DNA of 64,000 bases from JAKFXL01 sp947085765 (GCA_947085765.1 CAMTXZ010000031.1:1-64000); one strand, 5' to 3'; positions 16,512-30,925 are shown, numbered from the stretch's first letter. A program made the numbers and translations. Notes: generated from the sequence alone by a model not told the origin.

Positions 16512-19082
16512 GTGTTAGAAGCCTATCGTCAACACGTTGCCGACCGCGCCGCCCAAGGGCTGCCCCCTTTGCCACTAAACCCCGAACAGACCCTCGCTCT
16601 GGTGGAGCTGGTCAAAAACCCGCCTGCCGGCGAGGGCGATTTCCTGATGAACCTGTTGGTGGAGCGTGTGCCCGCCGGGGTTGATCAGGCCGCTTACATC
16701 AAAGCAGGCTTTCTTGCCGCACTGGCCAAAGGCGAGGCGAACTCCCCGTTGCTCGATGCCGCCCGCGCCACCGAACTGCTCGGCACCATGCTCGGCGGAT
16801 ACAACATCCACCCACTCATCGACCAGCTCGACAACCCTGCCCTGGCCACCATCGCCGCCAAGGCACTGGCCAAAACGCTGCTGATGTTTGATGCCTATCA
16901 CGACGTCATCGCCAAGGCCAACGCCGGCAATGCCAACGCCAAAGTGGTGGTGGATGCATGGGCCAACGCCACCTGGTTCACCGACCGCCCCGAGCTGGCC
17001 AAGGAGATCAAGGTCACCGTTTTTAAAGTCCCTGGCGAGACCAATACCGATGACCTCTCCCCCGCCTCCGAGGCGTGGAGCCGCCCCGACATCCCGCTAC
17101 ACGCCAAGGCGATGCTGGTGGCCATGATGCCCGATGCGATGGAGAAGATCAGCGAATTGAAAAAACTGGGCCACCCGCTGGCCTATGTCGGCGACGTGGT
17201 GGGTACTGGTTCGTCACGCAAATCCGCCATCAACTCGGTGCTCTGGCACATGGGCCACACCATCCCGTTTGTGCCCAACAAACATCAGGGCGGCGTGATC
17301 CTCGGCAGCAAGATCGCACCGATCTTCTTCAACACCGCTGAAGATTCCGGCGCACTGCCGATCGAATGCGACGTCTCAAAACTCAACATGGGCGATGTCA
17401 TCACCATCCACCCCTACGACGGTAAGATCACCAACGCTGCGGGCGACGTACTCTCCACCTTTGATCTCAAACCCACCACCATGCCGGACGAGATCCGCGC
17501 CGGTGGCCGCATCCCGCTGATCATCGGTCGTTCACTCACCGACCGGACCCGCGATGTGATGGGGCTTGAACCCTCCACCCTGTTCCGCCGCCCCGAGGCC
17601 GCCGTTGAGAGCAACAAGGGTTACACCCTGGCGCAGAAGATGGTGGGTAAGGCGTGCGGCGTGGCCGGTGTGCGCCCCGGCAGCTATTGCGAACCACGCA
17701 TGACCACGGTCGGTTCGCAAGATACCACCGGCGCCATGACCCGCGACGAACTCAAAGAGCTGGCCTGTCTCGGCTTCTCGGCCGACCTGGTGATGCAGTC
17801 CTTCTGCCACACCGCCGCCTACCCCAAGCCGGTGGATGTGACGCTGCAACACGAACTGCCCTCCTTCATCCAGACCCGTGGCGGTGTCAGCCTGCGTCCT
17901 GGCGACGGCGTTATCCACTCCTGGCTCAACCGCATGGTATTGCCCGACACCGTCGGCACCGGCGGTGACTCCCACACCCGCTTCCCGATTGGCATCAGCT
18001 TTCCGGCCGGTTCTGGCCTGGTCGCCTTTGCCGCCGCGCTGGGGGTGATGCCACTCGACATGCCCGAATCGGTACTGGTCCGTTTCAAAGGTAAGATGCA
18101 ACCTGGCGTCACCCTGCGTGACCTGGTCAACGCCATCCCCTACGCCGCGATTCAGCAAGGGCTGATGACCGTCGAGAAAAAGGGCAAAAAGAACATCTTC
18201 TCCGGCCGCGTGCTGGAGATCGAAGGGCTGGAACAACTCAAGGTCGAACAGGCGTTTGAGTTGTCAGACGCCTCGGCCGAACGCTCCGCCAACGGCTGTA
18301 CCGTCAAGCTGGCCAAAGAGCCAATCATCGAGTTCCTCACCTCCAACATCACCCTGTTGAAGTGGATGATCGGCAACGGCTACGAAGACAAACGCACCCT
18401 CAGCCGCCGCATTGAGGCGATGGAGGCGTGGCTCGCCAATCCCGAACTGCTGGAGGCGGACAAGGACGCCGAATACGCCGCCATCATCGAGATCGATCTA
18501 GCTGATATCAAAGAACCGATCGTCGCCTGCCCCAACGATCCAGATGACGTCAAGCTGCTCTCAGCCGTGGCGGGTGCCAAGATCGACGAGGTCTTCATCG
18601 GTAGCTGCATGACCAACATCGGCCACTACCGCGCCGCCGGCAAGGTGCTCGAAGCGTTTGGCAAACCGGTACCGACCCGCCTCTGGATCGCACCACCCAC
18701 CAAGATGGATGCGCACCAGCTCACCGAAGAAGGGTACTACTCCATCTACGGCCGGGTAGGTGCACGTACCGAGATGCCCGGCTGCTCGCTCTGCATGGGT
18801 AATCAGGCCCGTGTGGCGGACGGTTCAACCGTCATGTCCACCTCCACCCGCAACTTCCCGAACCGGTTGGGCAAAGATGCCAACGTCTATCTCGGCTCGG
18901 CAGAGCTGGCGGCGGTCTGCGCCCAGCTGGGCAAAATGCCCACAGTGGCGGAGTACCTTGCTGCGGTGAAAACGCTGGATACCATGACCGAGGATGTCTA
19001 CCGCTACCTCAACTTCAACGAGATCGCGGAGTATCAATCAGTGGCAGATAAAGTGGTCCTGATCCCGATCGCCGCCGCCTGA
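16512..19082 (+). CDS. acnB: Aconitate hydratase B
   Basis: 856 aa (E. coli AcnB is about 865). HEAT-like N-terminal domain, then the swivel and Fe-S catalytic domains in AcnB order. Cluster cysteines are visible in ACPND, GSCMTNIGHYR and CSLCMGNQ, and GTGGDSHTRFP is a substrate-site signature. It interconverts citrate and isocitrate in the TCA or glyoxylate cycles and, in known cases, binds mRNA when the cluster is lost. The start is GTG at 16512, five bases after GAGGTG. A strong intrinsic terminator follows 18 bases after the stop. Confidence 0.97.
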   Translation: MLEAYRQHVADRAAQGLPPLPLNPEQTLALVELVKNPPAGEGDFLMNLLVERVPAGVDQAAYIKAGFLAALAKGEANSPLLDAARATELLGTMLGGYNIHPLIDQLDNPALATIAAKALAKTLLMFDAYHDVIAKANAGNANAKVVVDAWANATWFTDRPELAKEIKVTVFKVPGETNTDDLSPASEAWSRPDIPLHAKAMLVAMMPDAMEKISELKKLGHPLAYVGDVVGTGSSRKSAINSVLWHMGHTIPFVPNKHQGGVILGSKIAPIFFNTAEDSGALPIECDVSKLNMGDVITIHPYDGKITNAAGDVLSTFDLKPTTMPDEIRAGGRIPLIIGRSLTDRTRDVMGLEPSTLFRRPEAAVESNKGYTLAQKMVGKACGVAGVRPGSYCEPRMTTVGSQDTTGAMTRDELKELACLGFSADLVMQSFCHTAAYPKPVDVTLQHELPSFIQTRGGVSLRPGDGVIHSWLNRMVLPDTVGTGGDSHTRFPIGISFPAGSGLVAFAAALGVMPLDMPESVLVRFKGKMQPGVTLRDLVNAIPYAAIQQGLMTVEKKGKKNIFSGRVLEIEGLEQLKVEQAFELSDASAERSANGCTVKLAKEPIIEFLTSNITLLKWMIGNGYEDKRTLSRRIEAMEAWLANPELLEADKDAEYAAIIEIDLADIKEPIVACPNDPDDVKLLSAVAGAKIDEVFIGSCMTNIGHYRAAGKVLEAFGKPVPTRLWIAPPTKMDAHQLTEEGYYSIYGRVGARTEMPGCSLCMGNQARVADGSTVMSTSTRNFPNRLGKDANVYLGSAELAAVCAQLGKMPTVAEYLAAVKTLDTMTEDVYRYLNFNEIAEYQSVADKVVLIPIAAA

Positions 19083-19100
19083 TCACCAGCCCCACCCAAG

Positions 19101-19134
19101 GCCCCGCCCTGTTACATCAGGGCGGGGCTTTTTT
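19101..19134 (+). terminator. Intrinsic terminator after acnB
   Basis: An 11-bp perfect GC-rich stem (19101-19111 with 19118-19128), a six-base loop TTACAT, and a run of six T. It ends the acnB transcript and insulates the outer-membrane protein gene downstream. Confidence 0.93.
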
Positions 19135-19169
19135 ACGAATCAACATTCAAAACAGGTTATTTAGAAGTG

Positions 19170-19949
19170 ATGATTAACAAAACCAGATTGGCCGTGATAG
19201 CCCTACTCGGCTGTTACGCCCTACCGGCCAACGCCAGCGCCATCGTCAACGTCGAAAACATGCGTGTTGGCCCGGCCAAACCCGGCATCAGCGGCAACCT
19301 CGATCTCAGAGTCAATGGCAAACGTGGTAATACCAATAAGGATGAGTACGGCATCAATGGCCGCATTCAAAACAACAGCAACAAGGTGACCAACTTTATT
19401 GTTGCCTCTTATGACTACGGCGAGGTTAGCAACGTGACCAATACCAACAAGAGTTTTATCCACAGCCGTCACGTGGTTCAGTTCCAGCCGGAACGTGCCT
19501 GGGAAGCTTTTGTACAGGCAGAAAAAAACGAATTTTCGCGGCTCTCTTTTCGCGGCCTGATCGGTGGCGGCCTGCGTTTCACCCTGGCCGAAGTGCCTGA
19601 AGAGGTGGGACTCTATCTCGGCGCTGGTGCCTACTGGTCACGCGAGACACTCGATCAACGTACCGGCCTGACCGACCACGGCACGGAGGAGTTCAGCCGC
19701 GCCAACTTCTATCTGGTCTACAAACACAAACTCAACAGCCAGCTGAACCTGATCAGCACCACCTATTACCAACCACGCCTGAGTGAAACCAGCGATTTTC
19801 GTGCCTTGGAACAGGCGGGGCTGACAGTAAAGATGACCGACAAACTGAGCCTCAAACTGTCCCTGAACATCGCCCACGACAGCCGCCCACCGCAGAGCAT
19901 CAAACAGACCGATACCAGCTACAACACCAGTCTATCGTATCGGTTTTAA
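19170..19949 (+). CDS. DUF481 outer-membrane barrel protein (YdiY-like)
   Basis: 259 aa. Signal peptide (AVIALLGCYALPANASA, cleaved after ASA) followed by alternating beta strands with glycines and aromatic residues and a C-terminal aromatic end (SLSYRF), typical of outer-membrane barrels. GNLDLRVNGKRGNTNKDEY and the pattern after it match DUF481, annotated in some genomes as salt-induced outer-membrane protein; function is not firmly known. Start: ATG at 19170, although a GTG directly before is possible. Lies between the two aconitase genes with its own terminator, so no functional link to them is implied. Confidence 0.85.
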   Translation: MINKTRLAVIALLGCYALPANASAIVNVENMRVGPAKPGISGNLDLRVNGKRGNTNKDEYGINGRIQNNSNKVTNFIVASYDYGEVSNVTNTNKSFIHSRHVVQFQPERAWEAFVQAEKNEFSRLSFRGLIGGGLRFTLAEVPEEVGLYLGAGAYWSRETLDQRTGLTDHGTEEFSRANFYLVYKHKLNSQLNLISTTYYQPRLSETSDFRALEQAGLTVKMTDKLSLKLSLNIAHDSRPPQSIKQTDTSYNTSLSYRF

Positions 19950-19978
19950 ATCAGACGTTGGCAACGGTACGCAAAATC

Positions 19979-20008
19979 GAGGCCCGCAGTGTGGGCCTCT
20001 CATTTTTT
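19979..20008 (+). terminator. Intrinsic terminator after the DUF481 gene
   Basis: Seven-bp stem GAGGCCC / GGGCCTC (19979-19985 with 19993-19999), seven-base loop, then TCATTTTTT. Placed 29 bases after the stop. Confidence 0.88.
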
Positions 20009-20188
20009 AACACCCCATCACTACAGTCATCACCAATAGCGCCACCTGAGTAAAGCAACTCGTTCGACGACGGTAAAAATACCCCGACCAAACCAATAGG
20101 CTATCTTTATCGTCGCAGATGTTCTGTTTTTTTGGGTATGCTGCTGTAGATAATCAGTCAATAAACTCAACAACCTCACGGAAGAGCC

Positions 20189-22981
<2,793 letters not shown>

Positions 22982-23002
22982 ACGTCGCTACCCATCACCC
23001 GT

Positions 23003-24247
23003 TTACGGACACCAAATATTGCCCCCACAGGGACTCTGGGCCGTATCGAGGTAGGCGCGCCAATTGACGTTGGCGTGGTCAAAGGTGGCGGTACCGTAGT
23101 TATAGGTTCCGACACCATAGATAGGCATGAGTGTGAAGCCGTTTGAAGATAGGCTCGGATAGTAGACACTCTTATAAGTTGCCTGACCCGTGTAGGCGAC
23201 CCAGCCACTGCCGGCCGTCCAGGTATATTTCGAGGCGCTGATATTTTGACCCTGCAGTGGCCCACTACCGACCGGCCGACCACCTGCCGCATCAAAATGG
23301 GGACCGGTAGCGCCCATTGTTGGATCAACAAAATCAAGTTTCAGAACAAACTCTGATGCTGGCTTACGAGCATAGTTGGCGTTGACGCTTGAGTCACCAA
23401 TCCCGGCTACGGTTGGGTTGACCGTCACCGTGCTGGTACCGATGGTGAGGGGGGTATTGCCGGTATTATAATCCTGGCCACGCATATCCGCCTGGAACAC
23501 AGCGACAATCTGACCGTCATCAACCTTTTGATAGATAAGTGGTTTGTTATTTATCTTATCTTTCAGAAACTCCTGGTAGGCACCATTGCTGTTGTCGATC
23601 TGGCGCATGATGACACGGGTGGGATTGGCGCTGCCATTGCCGGTCCAGGCGGCATTGGTACGCAGTGAATCGGCGCCGGAACCGGCATAGATCTCTGTCT
23701 CAATCATGTCGCTCTTGTTTGCCTGGCCATAATTACCGCCATCAATGGCATTTTTAGTGTTGTTGTAAGCACCGGCAAAACCACCACTGTCACTGATACG
23801 CGAATTTTCAGTCGTCGATTGATACTGACCGGCGGTCCCTGATCCCGTCATATAAGTCTGCGAGGTGCCCATGCGAATCCAGACATCCTGCTTCCAGCTG
23901 TCATTCACATTACCCAGCAACAGATGCCAATAGACATTGCCATCGGTCGCCGTAACCGCCTCCTGGCGAAAAGGCTGCTGGGCAACGATGTCAAACTTGG
24001 TCCCGGTACTGCTTCTAAACCAGAAACAGCCACTATCGGTATAGCCGGTAATGCCACACGAGTTGCCCTGGTCATTGTCGCCATTACCGAGTGAACCCTT
24101 TGAATTCCCTGTGTTATCAGTCACGGTGGTATTGGGGCGAAAGTTGAGGGAAAAATCGGCGTCAGCCGCCGTACTTAACAACAAACCACACAGCAATAGC
24201 CAGAAGGCCCCGTTGGTGATGGCATGGTCCTGGTAGCGCAAAAACAC
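23003..24247 (-). CDS. Secreted protein of unknown family, paralogue of the gene at 24542
   Basis: 414 aa, not recognised. The start is GTG 24247, about 10 bases after GGAGG. A signal peptide (FWLLLCGLLLSTAADA) precedes a Ser/Thr/Gly/Asn-rich chain with four Cys (SCGIT, GCFWF, and SPCGG/IWCP at the C-terminus). It shares a set of ordered blocks with the divergent neighbour: FSLNFRPNT after the signal peptide, a VYWHLLL...DVWIRM block, GNGSANPTRV, then NNKPLIYQKVDDGQ. This suggests a beta-rich exported domain. No lipobox, no obvious catalytic motif. Composition suggests extracellular or periplasmic location. Confidence 0.75.
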   Translation of the reverse strand: MFLRYQDHAITNGAFWLLLCGLLLSTAADADFSLNFRPNTTVTDNTGNSKGSLGNGDNDQGNSCGITGYTDSGCFWFRSSTGTKFDIVAQQPFRQEAVTATDGNVYWHLLLGNVNDSWKQDVWIRMGTSQTYMTGSGTAGQYQSTTENSRISDSGGFAGAYNNTKNAIDGGNYGQANKSDMIETEIYAGSGADSLRTNAAWTGNGSANPTRVIMRQIDNSNGAYQEFLKDKINNKPLIYQKVDDGQIVAVFQADMRGQDYNTGNTPLTIGTSTVTVNPTVAGIGDSSVNANYARKPASEFVLKLDFVDPTMGATGPHFDAAGGRPVGSGPLQGQNISASKYTWTAGSGWVAYTGQATYKSVYYPSLSSNGFTLMPIYGVGTYNYGTATFDHANVNWRAYLDTAQSPCGGNIWCP

Positions 24248-24541
24248 CTGGATAATACCTCCTTCATAAACATGCTCCCGACATATGGATATCGGCCCCT
24301 AGCAGATGAACATTAAGCGTTATTAAGATATACTGGATTTTGCGTCCCCCCCTATCAAGTAGGCGGAGCTTTGAAGACGCTAATAAACAGGAGGGTGTTT
24401 ACGGATAAACAATAAAAAAACGATTTAGGCGTCTGCACAGCCACTGCGGAAAGAAGCTGTGTGTTTATAAACGTAGGAGTGTGATGGCGACCACATCGCA
24501 TTACGGCCTTAAAAAAATCTCAAGCTAAGGAACAGGTAACC
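24248..24541. other. Intergenic region between two divergent secreted-protein genes
   Basis: 294 bases with no credible ORF. Both ends carry ribosome-binding sites (GGAGG for the left gene, AAGGAAC for the right). Near the right gene, CACAGC (about 24457-24462) and GCTGTG form an inverted repeat around a purine-rich loop. I looked for a c-di-GMP riboswitch because of the c-di-GMP genes nearby and did not find the conserved core. Confidence 0.5.
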
Positions 24542-25525
24542 ATGGCAAACGTGTTTTTCAAATATGGCTTAATTTGTGCGCTGCCACTGCATCTGGCCAC
24601 GGCGTGGGCCGCAAACCCGAATGACCCTCCCCCCAACAGCAGCTTCTCACTCAACTTTCTGCCCATCAATACCTGGGATGGCCAGCAGAGTAAAAAAGAT
24701 ATTTTTGCCGCCTGTGGTATTGGCAACCTCCCCATTGGCGCTGGCTCCAAGGGCGACCAGATGTGTGATGACAACAAAGGAGGACCCAGCGGCTACAAAG
24801 ACCACTTTGTGCACGATGGTTACATCCCCGGCACCACACTTTACCTTCAGGAGGTGGATAAAGATTCCGGCATCTGGCACCAGGTGCTCATCGACAATGC
24901 CGAAAACTTCAAAATGGATATCTACATCAACATGAGTATGGGCACAGCCGGCCTGGGCCAGGCTAGAGGCATGAGTGGCGGGAAAAACTCCGGTCATGTC
25001 TATCCTATCGACCCCAAGCGACAAGATCTCACCGGCACGGGCACCGGTGATCCGACACGTGTCCAATACCGCATGCTGATCGAACAGCAGGACTTTAAGA
25101 TGGATACGGTTAAGGATAGCTGGAACCGAAAACCTAAAATCATCCAGCAAATCACCGGCCAGAATATGAAAATGAATACGCTCATCGACATGAGCAACAG
25201 CAGCTATTCCGACATGTTAACCCCGGGCATTGTCACCCATACCACGGAAATCACGGGGCTTCCCGCCTATAGCTTTGATTCACGTACCAGCCCCTCCTCC
25301 TACATCACAGCCGGGCGTTTTAAAATATCTTCAAGCAGCGGTGATGCAAAAGACCCAACCTATACCTATGTTGGCGCTGCCAAAGATTATGGTAAAAACC
25401 TGAACTGGCTTGAGTACTGGCATGGCTCGCGAAACCCTGCCTATTGGCAGCCGGGTGAGTCTTACGGTTATGGTGGTGCTGACTCTACTGATGGTGATGG
25501 GGAAGAAAAAAACTGGGGACCGTAG
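24542..25525 (+). CDS. Secreted protein of unknown family, paralogue of the gene at 23003
   Basis: 327 aa, not recognised. Signal peptide (LICALPLHLATAWAA) then FSLNFLPINT, the same opening as the divergent neighbour. Further shared blocks: IWHQVLIDNAENFKMDIYIN, GTGTGDPTRVQYRM, and NRKPKIIQQITGQNMKMNT. The C-terminal part is rich in Tyr, Trp, Ser and Gly and ends acidic (DSTDGDGEEKNWGP). Two Cys only. AAGGAAC lies about 10 bases before the ATG. Clearly homologous by eye to the neighbour but strongly diverged, so the pair is old or fast evolving. Role unknown; export is the only safe statement. Confidence 0.78.
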   Translation: MANVFFKYGLICALPLHLATAWAANPNDPPPNSSFSLNFLPINTWDGQQSKKDIFAACGIGNLPIGAGSKGDQMCDDNKGGPSGYKDHFVHDGYIPGTTLYLQEVDKDSGIWHQVLIDNAENFKMDIYINMSMGTAGLGQARGMSGGKNSGHVYPIDPKRQDLTGTGTGDPTRVQYRMLIEQQDFKMDTVKDSWNRKPKIIQQITGQNMKMNTLIDMSNSSYSDMLTPGIVTHTTEITGLPAYSFDSRTSPSSYITAGRFKISSSSGDAKDPTYTYVGAAKDYGKNLNWLEYWHGSRNPAYWQPGESYGYGGADSTDGDGEEKNWGP

Positions 25526-25632
25526 CCACAAAGTGGGAACGAAGCTTCATTTGTTAGCATTTTCTAAAACTAGGCGACTGGCGTAGATATCGGTGAAGAT
25601 TAAATCATTTATCAGCACACTTGGCGACGCCA

Positions 25633-27384
<1,752 letters not shown>

Positions 27385-27704
27385 CTGTTCCCTGTCCTTG
27401 GGTAAATTGAAATTGTCAGATAGCTGCCCGAACCCGCCATTCTATTCGTTTAATGGTAACCGGCAAACCAATACCACACCAAGCCACTACATATTTATTG
27501 CATTTTTCTCAGGTAGTTTTATAGTTAATCCTGTTATCTGGATGAGTTTTAGTGTTTTTATTTTATTCACTGCGTCAGGCAAGTGGCAGAAGATGGGCAA
27601 AATAAGCGGCAATAACATGCCCACACCTCTGTCAAATAGTTGACAAAAAAATACCAACCCTCCAACCAGCGCCACTATAACCTTTGTTTTCATTAGGGAT
27701 CATC
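27385..27704. other. 320-bp divergent promoter region, no convincing gene
   Basis: AT-rich region between the secretion-ATPase and diguanylate-cyclase genes. Short frames exist on both strands (81 and 68 codons) but neither has a ribosome-binding site with a sensible composition, and they overlap antiparallel. It should contain the divergent promoters of both genes; I could not pick a clear -35/-10 pair. Confidence 0.5.
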
Positions 27705-28703
27705 ATGAAACGAGAAGATTGGCACGCATCTAGCAAGGATGATGGCAAGCAGGAGGAGTTGCAAATGAATGTAGTCACTCAGAAAGAGCTAAAACAACCG
27801 CGGTACGACCGCCTCGGCAGTCTGGCGCTGGACATGCCCGCCCCCGAGGATAGCGAATCTCAAGGTGAGCTGGAAAAGGCACTGCGCCTTTCAGGCATCC
27901 TTCAAACCACACTGGACGTGACCAAGATCATTGAGCTGTTTGCCCATGAGATCGCCATGCTGGTTAATTACCAGCATATTTCATACAGCCATAAAGAACT
28001 CGGTATCGCCATCTCTTACGGCACCGCCGCTCCCCATAGCTGCATCTACCGTCTGGTAGTCTCCGGCGAAACGCTGGGCGAACTGGTCCTAAGCCGGCGC
28101 AAAAAATTCACCCTCAAAGAGACCTCTTTTTTGGAAACACTGCTGTGCGGCCTGGTCTATCCGCTGCGCAATGCCCTGCTCTACAAAAAGGCGTTAGAGG
28201 CAGCCCACCGCGACCCGCTTACCGGTATCAACAATCGCGCCGGCATGGACGCCGCCATCGAACGGGAGATTCAGCTGGCACAACGCCACGGCACAGAACT
28301 GTCACTGCTGGCCATGGATATCGATCACTTCAAAAAAATCAACGACGCTCACGGCCACTCCATGGGTGACTGTGTCATCAAGGCAATCGCTGAAGCGGCC
28401 ACCGTTGCCATCCGCAGCTCCGATATGGTGTTCCGTTTTGGTGGTGAAGAGTTTGTCATTCTGCTCAGCAATACCGGCCGTAAGGGCGCGACCCTGCTCG
28501 CCAACCGTCTGCGTCAAAAGATAGAGGAGACCTGCATCATCTGCGATGGCACCCATCTCTCCGCCACCGTCAGCATCGGCATCACCTGCTCGCAAAAAGA
28601 TGATACCCATGCAAAACTGTTTGCGCGCGCCGACAGCGCGCTCTACCAGGCAAAATCGGGGGGTCGCAACTGCTGTAAATTTGCTCCACCAGAAGCCAGC
28701 TGA
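27705..28703 (+). CDS. Diguanylate cyclase (GGDEF domain) with GAF-like N-terminus
   Basis: 332 aa from the ATG at 27705, which follows TAGGGAT; a TTG at 27684 is less likely. The C-terminal GGDEF domain begins at DPLTGINNRAGMD; the active-site loop reads GGEEF, and RSSD five residues before it is a standard inhibitory I-site, so it should make c-di-GMP and be product-inhibited. The N-terminal ~170 residues resemble a small GAF-type sensory domain without membrane helices, so the enzyme is cytoplasmic. Divergent from an ATPase with a c-di-GMP-binding-like N-terminus, suggesting local signalling. Confidence 0.92.
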   Translation: MKREDWHASSKDDGKQEELQMNVVTQKELKQPRYDRLGSLALDMPAPEDSESQGELEKALRLSGILQTTLDVTKIIELFAHEIAMLVNYQHISYSHKELGIAISYGTAAPHSCIYRLVVSGETLGELVLSRRKKFTLKETSFLETLLCGLVYPLRNALLYKKALEAAHRDPLTGINNRAGMDAAIEREIQLAQRHGTELSLLAMDIDHFKKINDAHGHSMGDCVIKAIAEAATVAIRSSDMVFRFGGEEFVILLSNTGRKGATLLANRLRQKIEETCIICDGTHLSATVSIGITCSQKDDTHAKLFARADSALYQAKSGGRNCCKFAPPEAS

Positions 28704-28947
28704 TTATGATTTCACCAACACTCCAAACAAACCTTTCACCACAGGGAAGATAATTCAAAATTAACCCTATTATAAATCTGAAACTACTACTATCGCCGTT
28801 AAAGAGTGCTCGGTAGTTAAAACCAACAGCAGTAGCAACCACACTCACGACAGCTTTTCATTCGTACACATTGACTCAACCAACAACAACCGTCATATTT
28901 ACCCAGACATCCACGCAGGACAACAATTACATGAGTCAACATTGAGC

Positions 28948-29706
28948 ATGGAAGCGCCAATTTTGATAGCCCATCGCGGCTATGCAAAGCGCTATCCTGA
29001 AAATACGCTGATTGCCATTCAGGCCGCACTGGAGGCAGGTGTTAACTACGTTGAGTTCGACGTTCAGTTCACCAAGGATAGCGTTCCAGTTGTGCTTCAC
29101 GATGTTAGCCTGAAGCGCACCACCGGCACCAATAAACGCATCTTCAATCTCAATCATGAACAGCTCGATGGCATCCTGGTCAACGAGGCCAAGATCCATC
29201 CGCGCAAGTTTGCCCACGTTGGCATTCCGACGCTGACATCTGTTGTGGAGCTGTTCAGCCTCTGGCCTAACGCCCGCGCCCTGGTTGAAATCAAACAGGA
29301 GACACTGGATGCGTTCGGCATCGAAAAGGTGATGAAGATACTGCTGCAAACCTGCCGGCCGATACTTGATCGCTGCATCCTGATTGCTTATGACGAACTT
29401 TCGTTGCGTTGTGGCCGCGCCATGGGTTTCAAAAAGATCGGCTGGATACTCAGTAAGTACAATGATGAATCACTCTCTGTCGCCACCGGCTTGGCGCCGG
29501 ATTATCTGATATGCAATCACACCAAGATTCCCAAATTGGCAACCTCACTTTGGCGCGGCCCGTGGAAATGGGCCTTCTATGAAGTGATTCAGCCCAAGGT
29601 GGCACACGAGCTGGCCGCACTGGGGGCGCACTATGTCGAAACCATGGCAGTGGCCGAGATGTTAAAAGACAAAGCACTTTTGAGCCGTTGCCAAACCATC
29701 GAATAG
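28948..29706 (+). CDS. Glycerophosphodiester phosphodiesterase
   Basis: 252 aa. LIAHRGYAKRYPENTLIAI at the N-terminus is the GDPD signature with catalytic His and the Glu of ENT; FDVQFTKDSVPVVLHD supplies the second His and metal-binding residues. It hydrolyses glycerophosphodiesters to glycerol-3-phosphate and an alcohol. No signal peptide, so cytoplasmic. The ATG at 28948 is preferred to a TTG two codons earlier. The next gene starts two bases after its stop and encodes a glycerol-3-phosphate oxidase, an obvious metabolic partner. Confidence 0.94.
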   Translation: MEAPILIAHRGYAKRYPENTLIAIQAALEAGVNYVEFDVQFTKDSVPVVLHDVSLKRTTGTNKRIFNLNHEQLDGILVNEAKIHPRKFAHVGIPTLTSVVELFSLWPNARALVEIKQETLDAFGIEKVMKILLQTCRPILDRCILIAYDELSLRCGRAMGFKKIGWILSKYNDESLSVATGLAPDYLICNHTKIPKLATSLWRGPWKWAFYEVIQPKVAHELAALGAHYVETMAVAEMLKDKALLSRCQTIE

Positions 29707-29707
29707 G

Positions 29708-30925
29708 TTGTTGATTAATTTGCCCAATAACTCATCAGCCAGGCAGTTTGATATTGTTGTCATCGGCGGAGGTATTCACGGTGCCGGCGTTGCCCAGGCC
29801 GCTGCTGCTGCTGGCCACTCCGTGCTGGTACTGGAGCAGACCGCACTGGCAGCCGGCACCTCCAGCCGCTCCAGCAAACTGATTCACGGCGGCCTGCGCT
29901 ATCTGGAGAGCGCCCAGTTCAATCTGGTACGTGAATGTCTGCATGAACGCACCCTGCTGCTAAAAAATGCCCCCGACCTTGTCAAACTCAAACCCTTCTA
30001 TCTGCCGATCTATCCCGATACCACACGCCGCCCCTGGCAGGTCCGCAGTGGCCTGGCACTCTACGCCACCCTCGGCGGCTTAAGCAGTGACACCCGTTTC
30101 AGGCAAATCCCCAAACGCGACTGGCCAAGCCTCGATGGTCTGGAACTACGCGGACTGGAGAAGGTTTTCTGTTATTACGATGCCCAGACCGACGACGCCG
30201 CCCTCACCGCTGCGGTGATGCGTTCAGCCCAGTCACTCGGCGCTGAACTGGTTATGCCGGCCGAATTTATCAGCGGCCTGAGAAGACCCAATAATGACGA
30301 TGGCTACATTGTCAGATACCGTCACAACGGCACAGAGCAGCTCTGCGAGACGGGTTTCATCATCAACGCCGCTGGCCCCTGGGGCAATCAGGTGCTGAGT
30401 CGCATCAGCCCCACTGTCAACAAACTCGCGATGGATTTGGTGCAGGGCACACACATCATTATTGAAGGAGAGGTGACGCAAGGCATCTATTACGTTGAGG
30501 CGCCGCAGGACAAACGCGCCGTCTTTGTCATGCCCTGGCAAGACAAACTGATGGTCGGCACCACCGAAACCGTCTATCAGGGTGACCCCGCTAAGGTGGT
30601 ACCGCTGCCCAACGAAATCAGTTATCTGTGTCAGACACTCGCGCACTACTTTCCAAGTTATCACCACATCAACAGCGAAAACGTGCTCTCCGCCTTTGCC
30701 GGGCTGCGGGTACTGCCCAAGAGCATGGGCACTGCCTTCTCACGTCCGCGCGATACCATCTTCCATGTCGACAACCGCGACCGGCCCCGCCTCGTCACCA
30801 TTTACGGTGGCAAACTCACCGCCTATCGCGCCACCGCCGAACGACTGCTGCATCAGTTCAAAGATATGTTGCCCAAACGCAAGGCCGTCGCCGATACCCG
30901 CACGCTGCCACTGCTACCAGAGTAA
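29708..30925 (+). CDS. Short GlpD-like FAD-dependent glycerol-3-phosphate dehydrogenase
   Basis: 405 aa. FDIVVIGGGIHGAGVAQ binds FAD; LEQTALAAGTSSRSSKLIHG and GGLRYLE are the GlpD signature; IINAAGPWG and FAGLRVL follow. It ends about 100 residues earlier than classical GlpD, lacking most of the C-terminal helical domain, a form known in other bacteria. It should oxidise glycerol-3-phosphate to dihydroxyacetone phosphate and pass electrons to quinone. The start is uncertain: TTG at 29708, two bases after the GDPD stop, or TTG at 29711 or 29720; no ATG fits. Confidence 0.88.
   Translation: MLINLPNNSSARQFDIVVIGGGIHGAGVAQAAAAAGHSVLVLEQTALAAGTSSRSSKLIHGGLRYLESAQFNLVRECLHERTLLLKNAPDLVKLKPFYLPIYPDTTRRPWQVRSGLALYATLGGLSSDTRFRQIPKRDWPSLDGLELRGLEKVFCYYDAQTDDAALTAAVMRSAQSLGAELVMPAEFISGLRRPNNDDGYIVRYRHNGTEQLCETGFIINAAGPWGNQVLSRISPTVNKLAMDLVQGTHIIIEGEVTQGIYYVEAPQDKRAVFVMPWQDKLMVGTTETVYQGDPAKVVPLPNEISYLCQTLAHYFPSYHHINSENVLSAFAGLRVLPKSMGTAFSRPRDTIFHVDNRDRPRLVTIYGGKLTAYRATAERLLHQFKDMLPKRKAVADTRTLPLLPE

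Noticed and set aside
24248..24541. c-di-GMP riboswitch before the secreted-protein gene
   Set aside because: Only a simple hairpin and purine-rich loop are present; the conserved GEMM core and its tetraloop partner are not.
27398..27643. 81-codon ORF in the gap before the diguanylate cyclase
   Set aside because: No ribosome-binding site, odd composition, and an antiparallel ORF covers the same bases; more likely promoter DNA.
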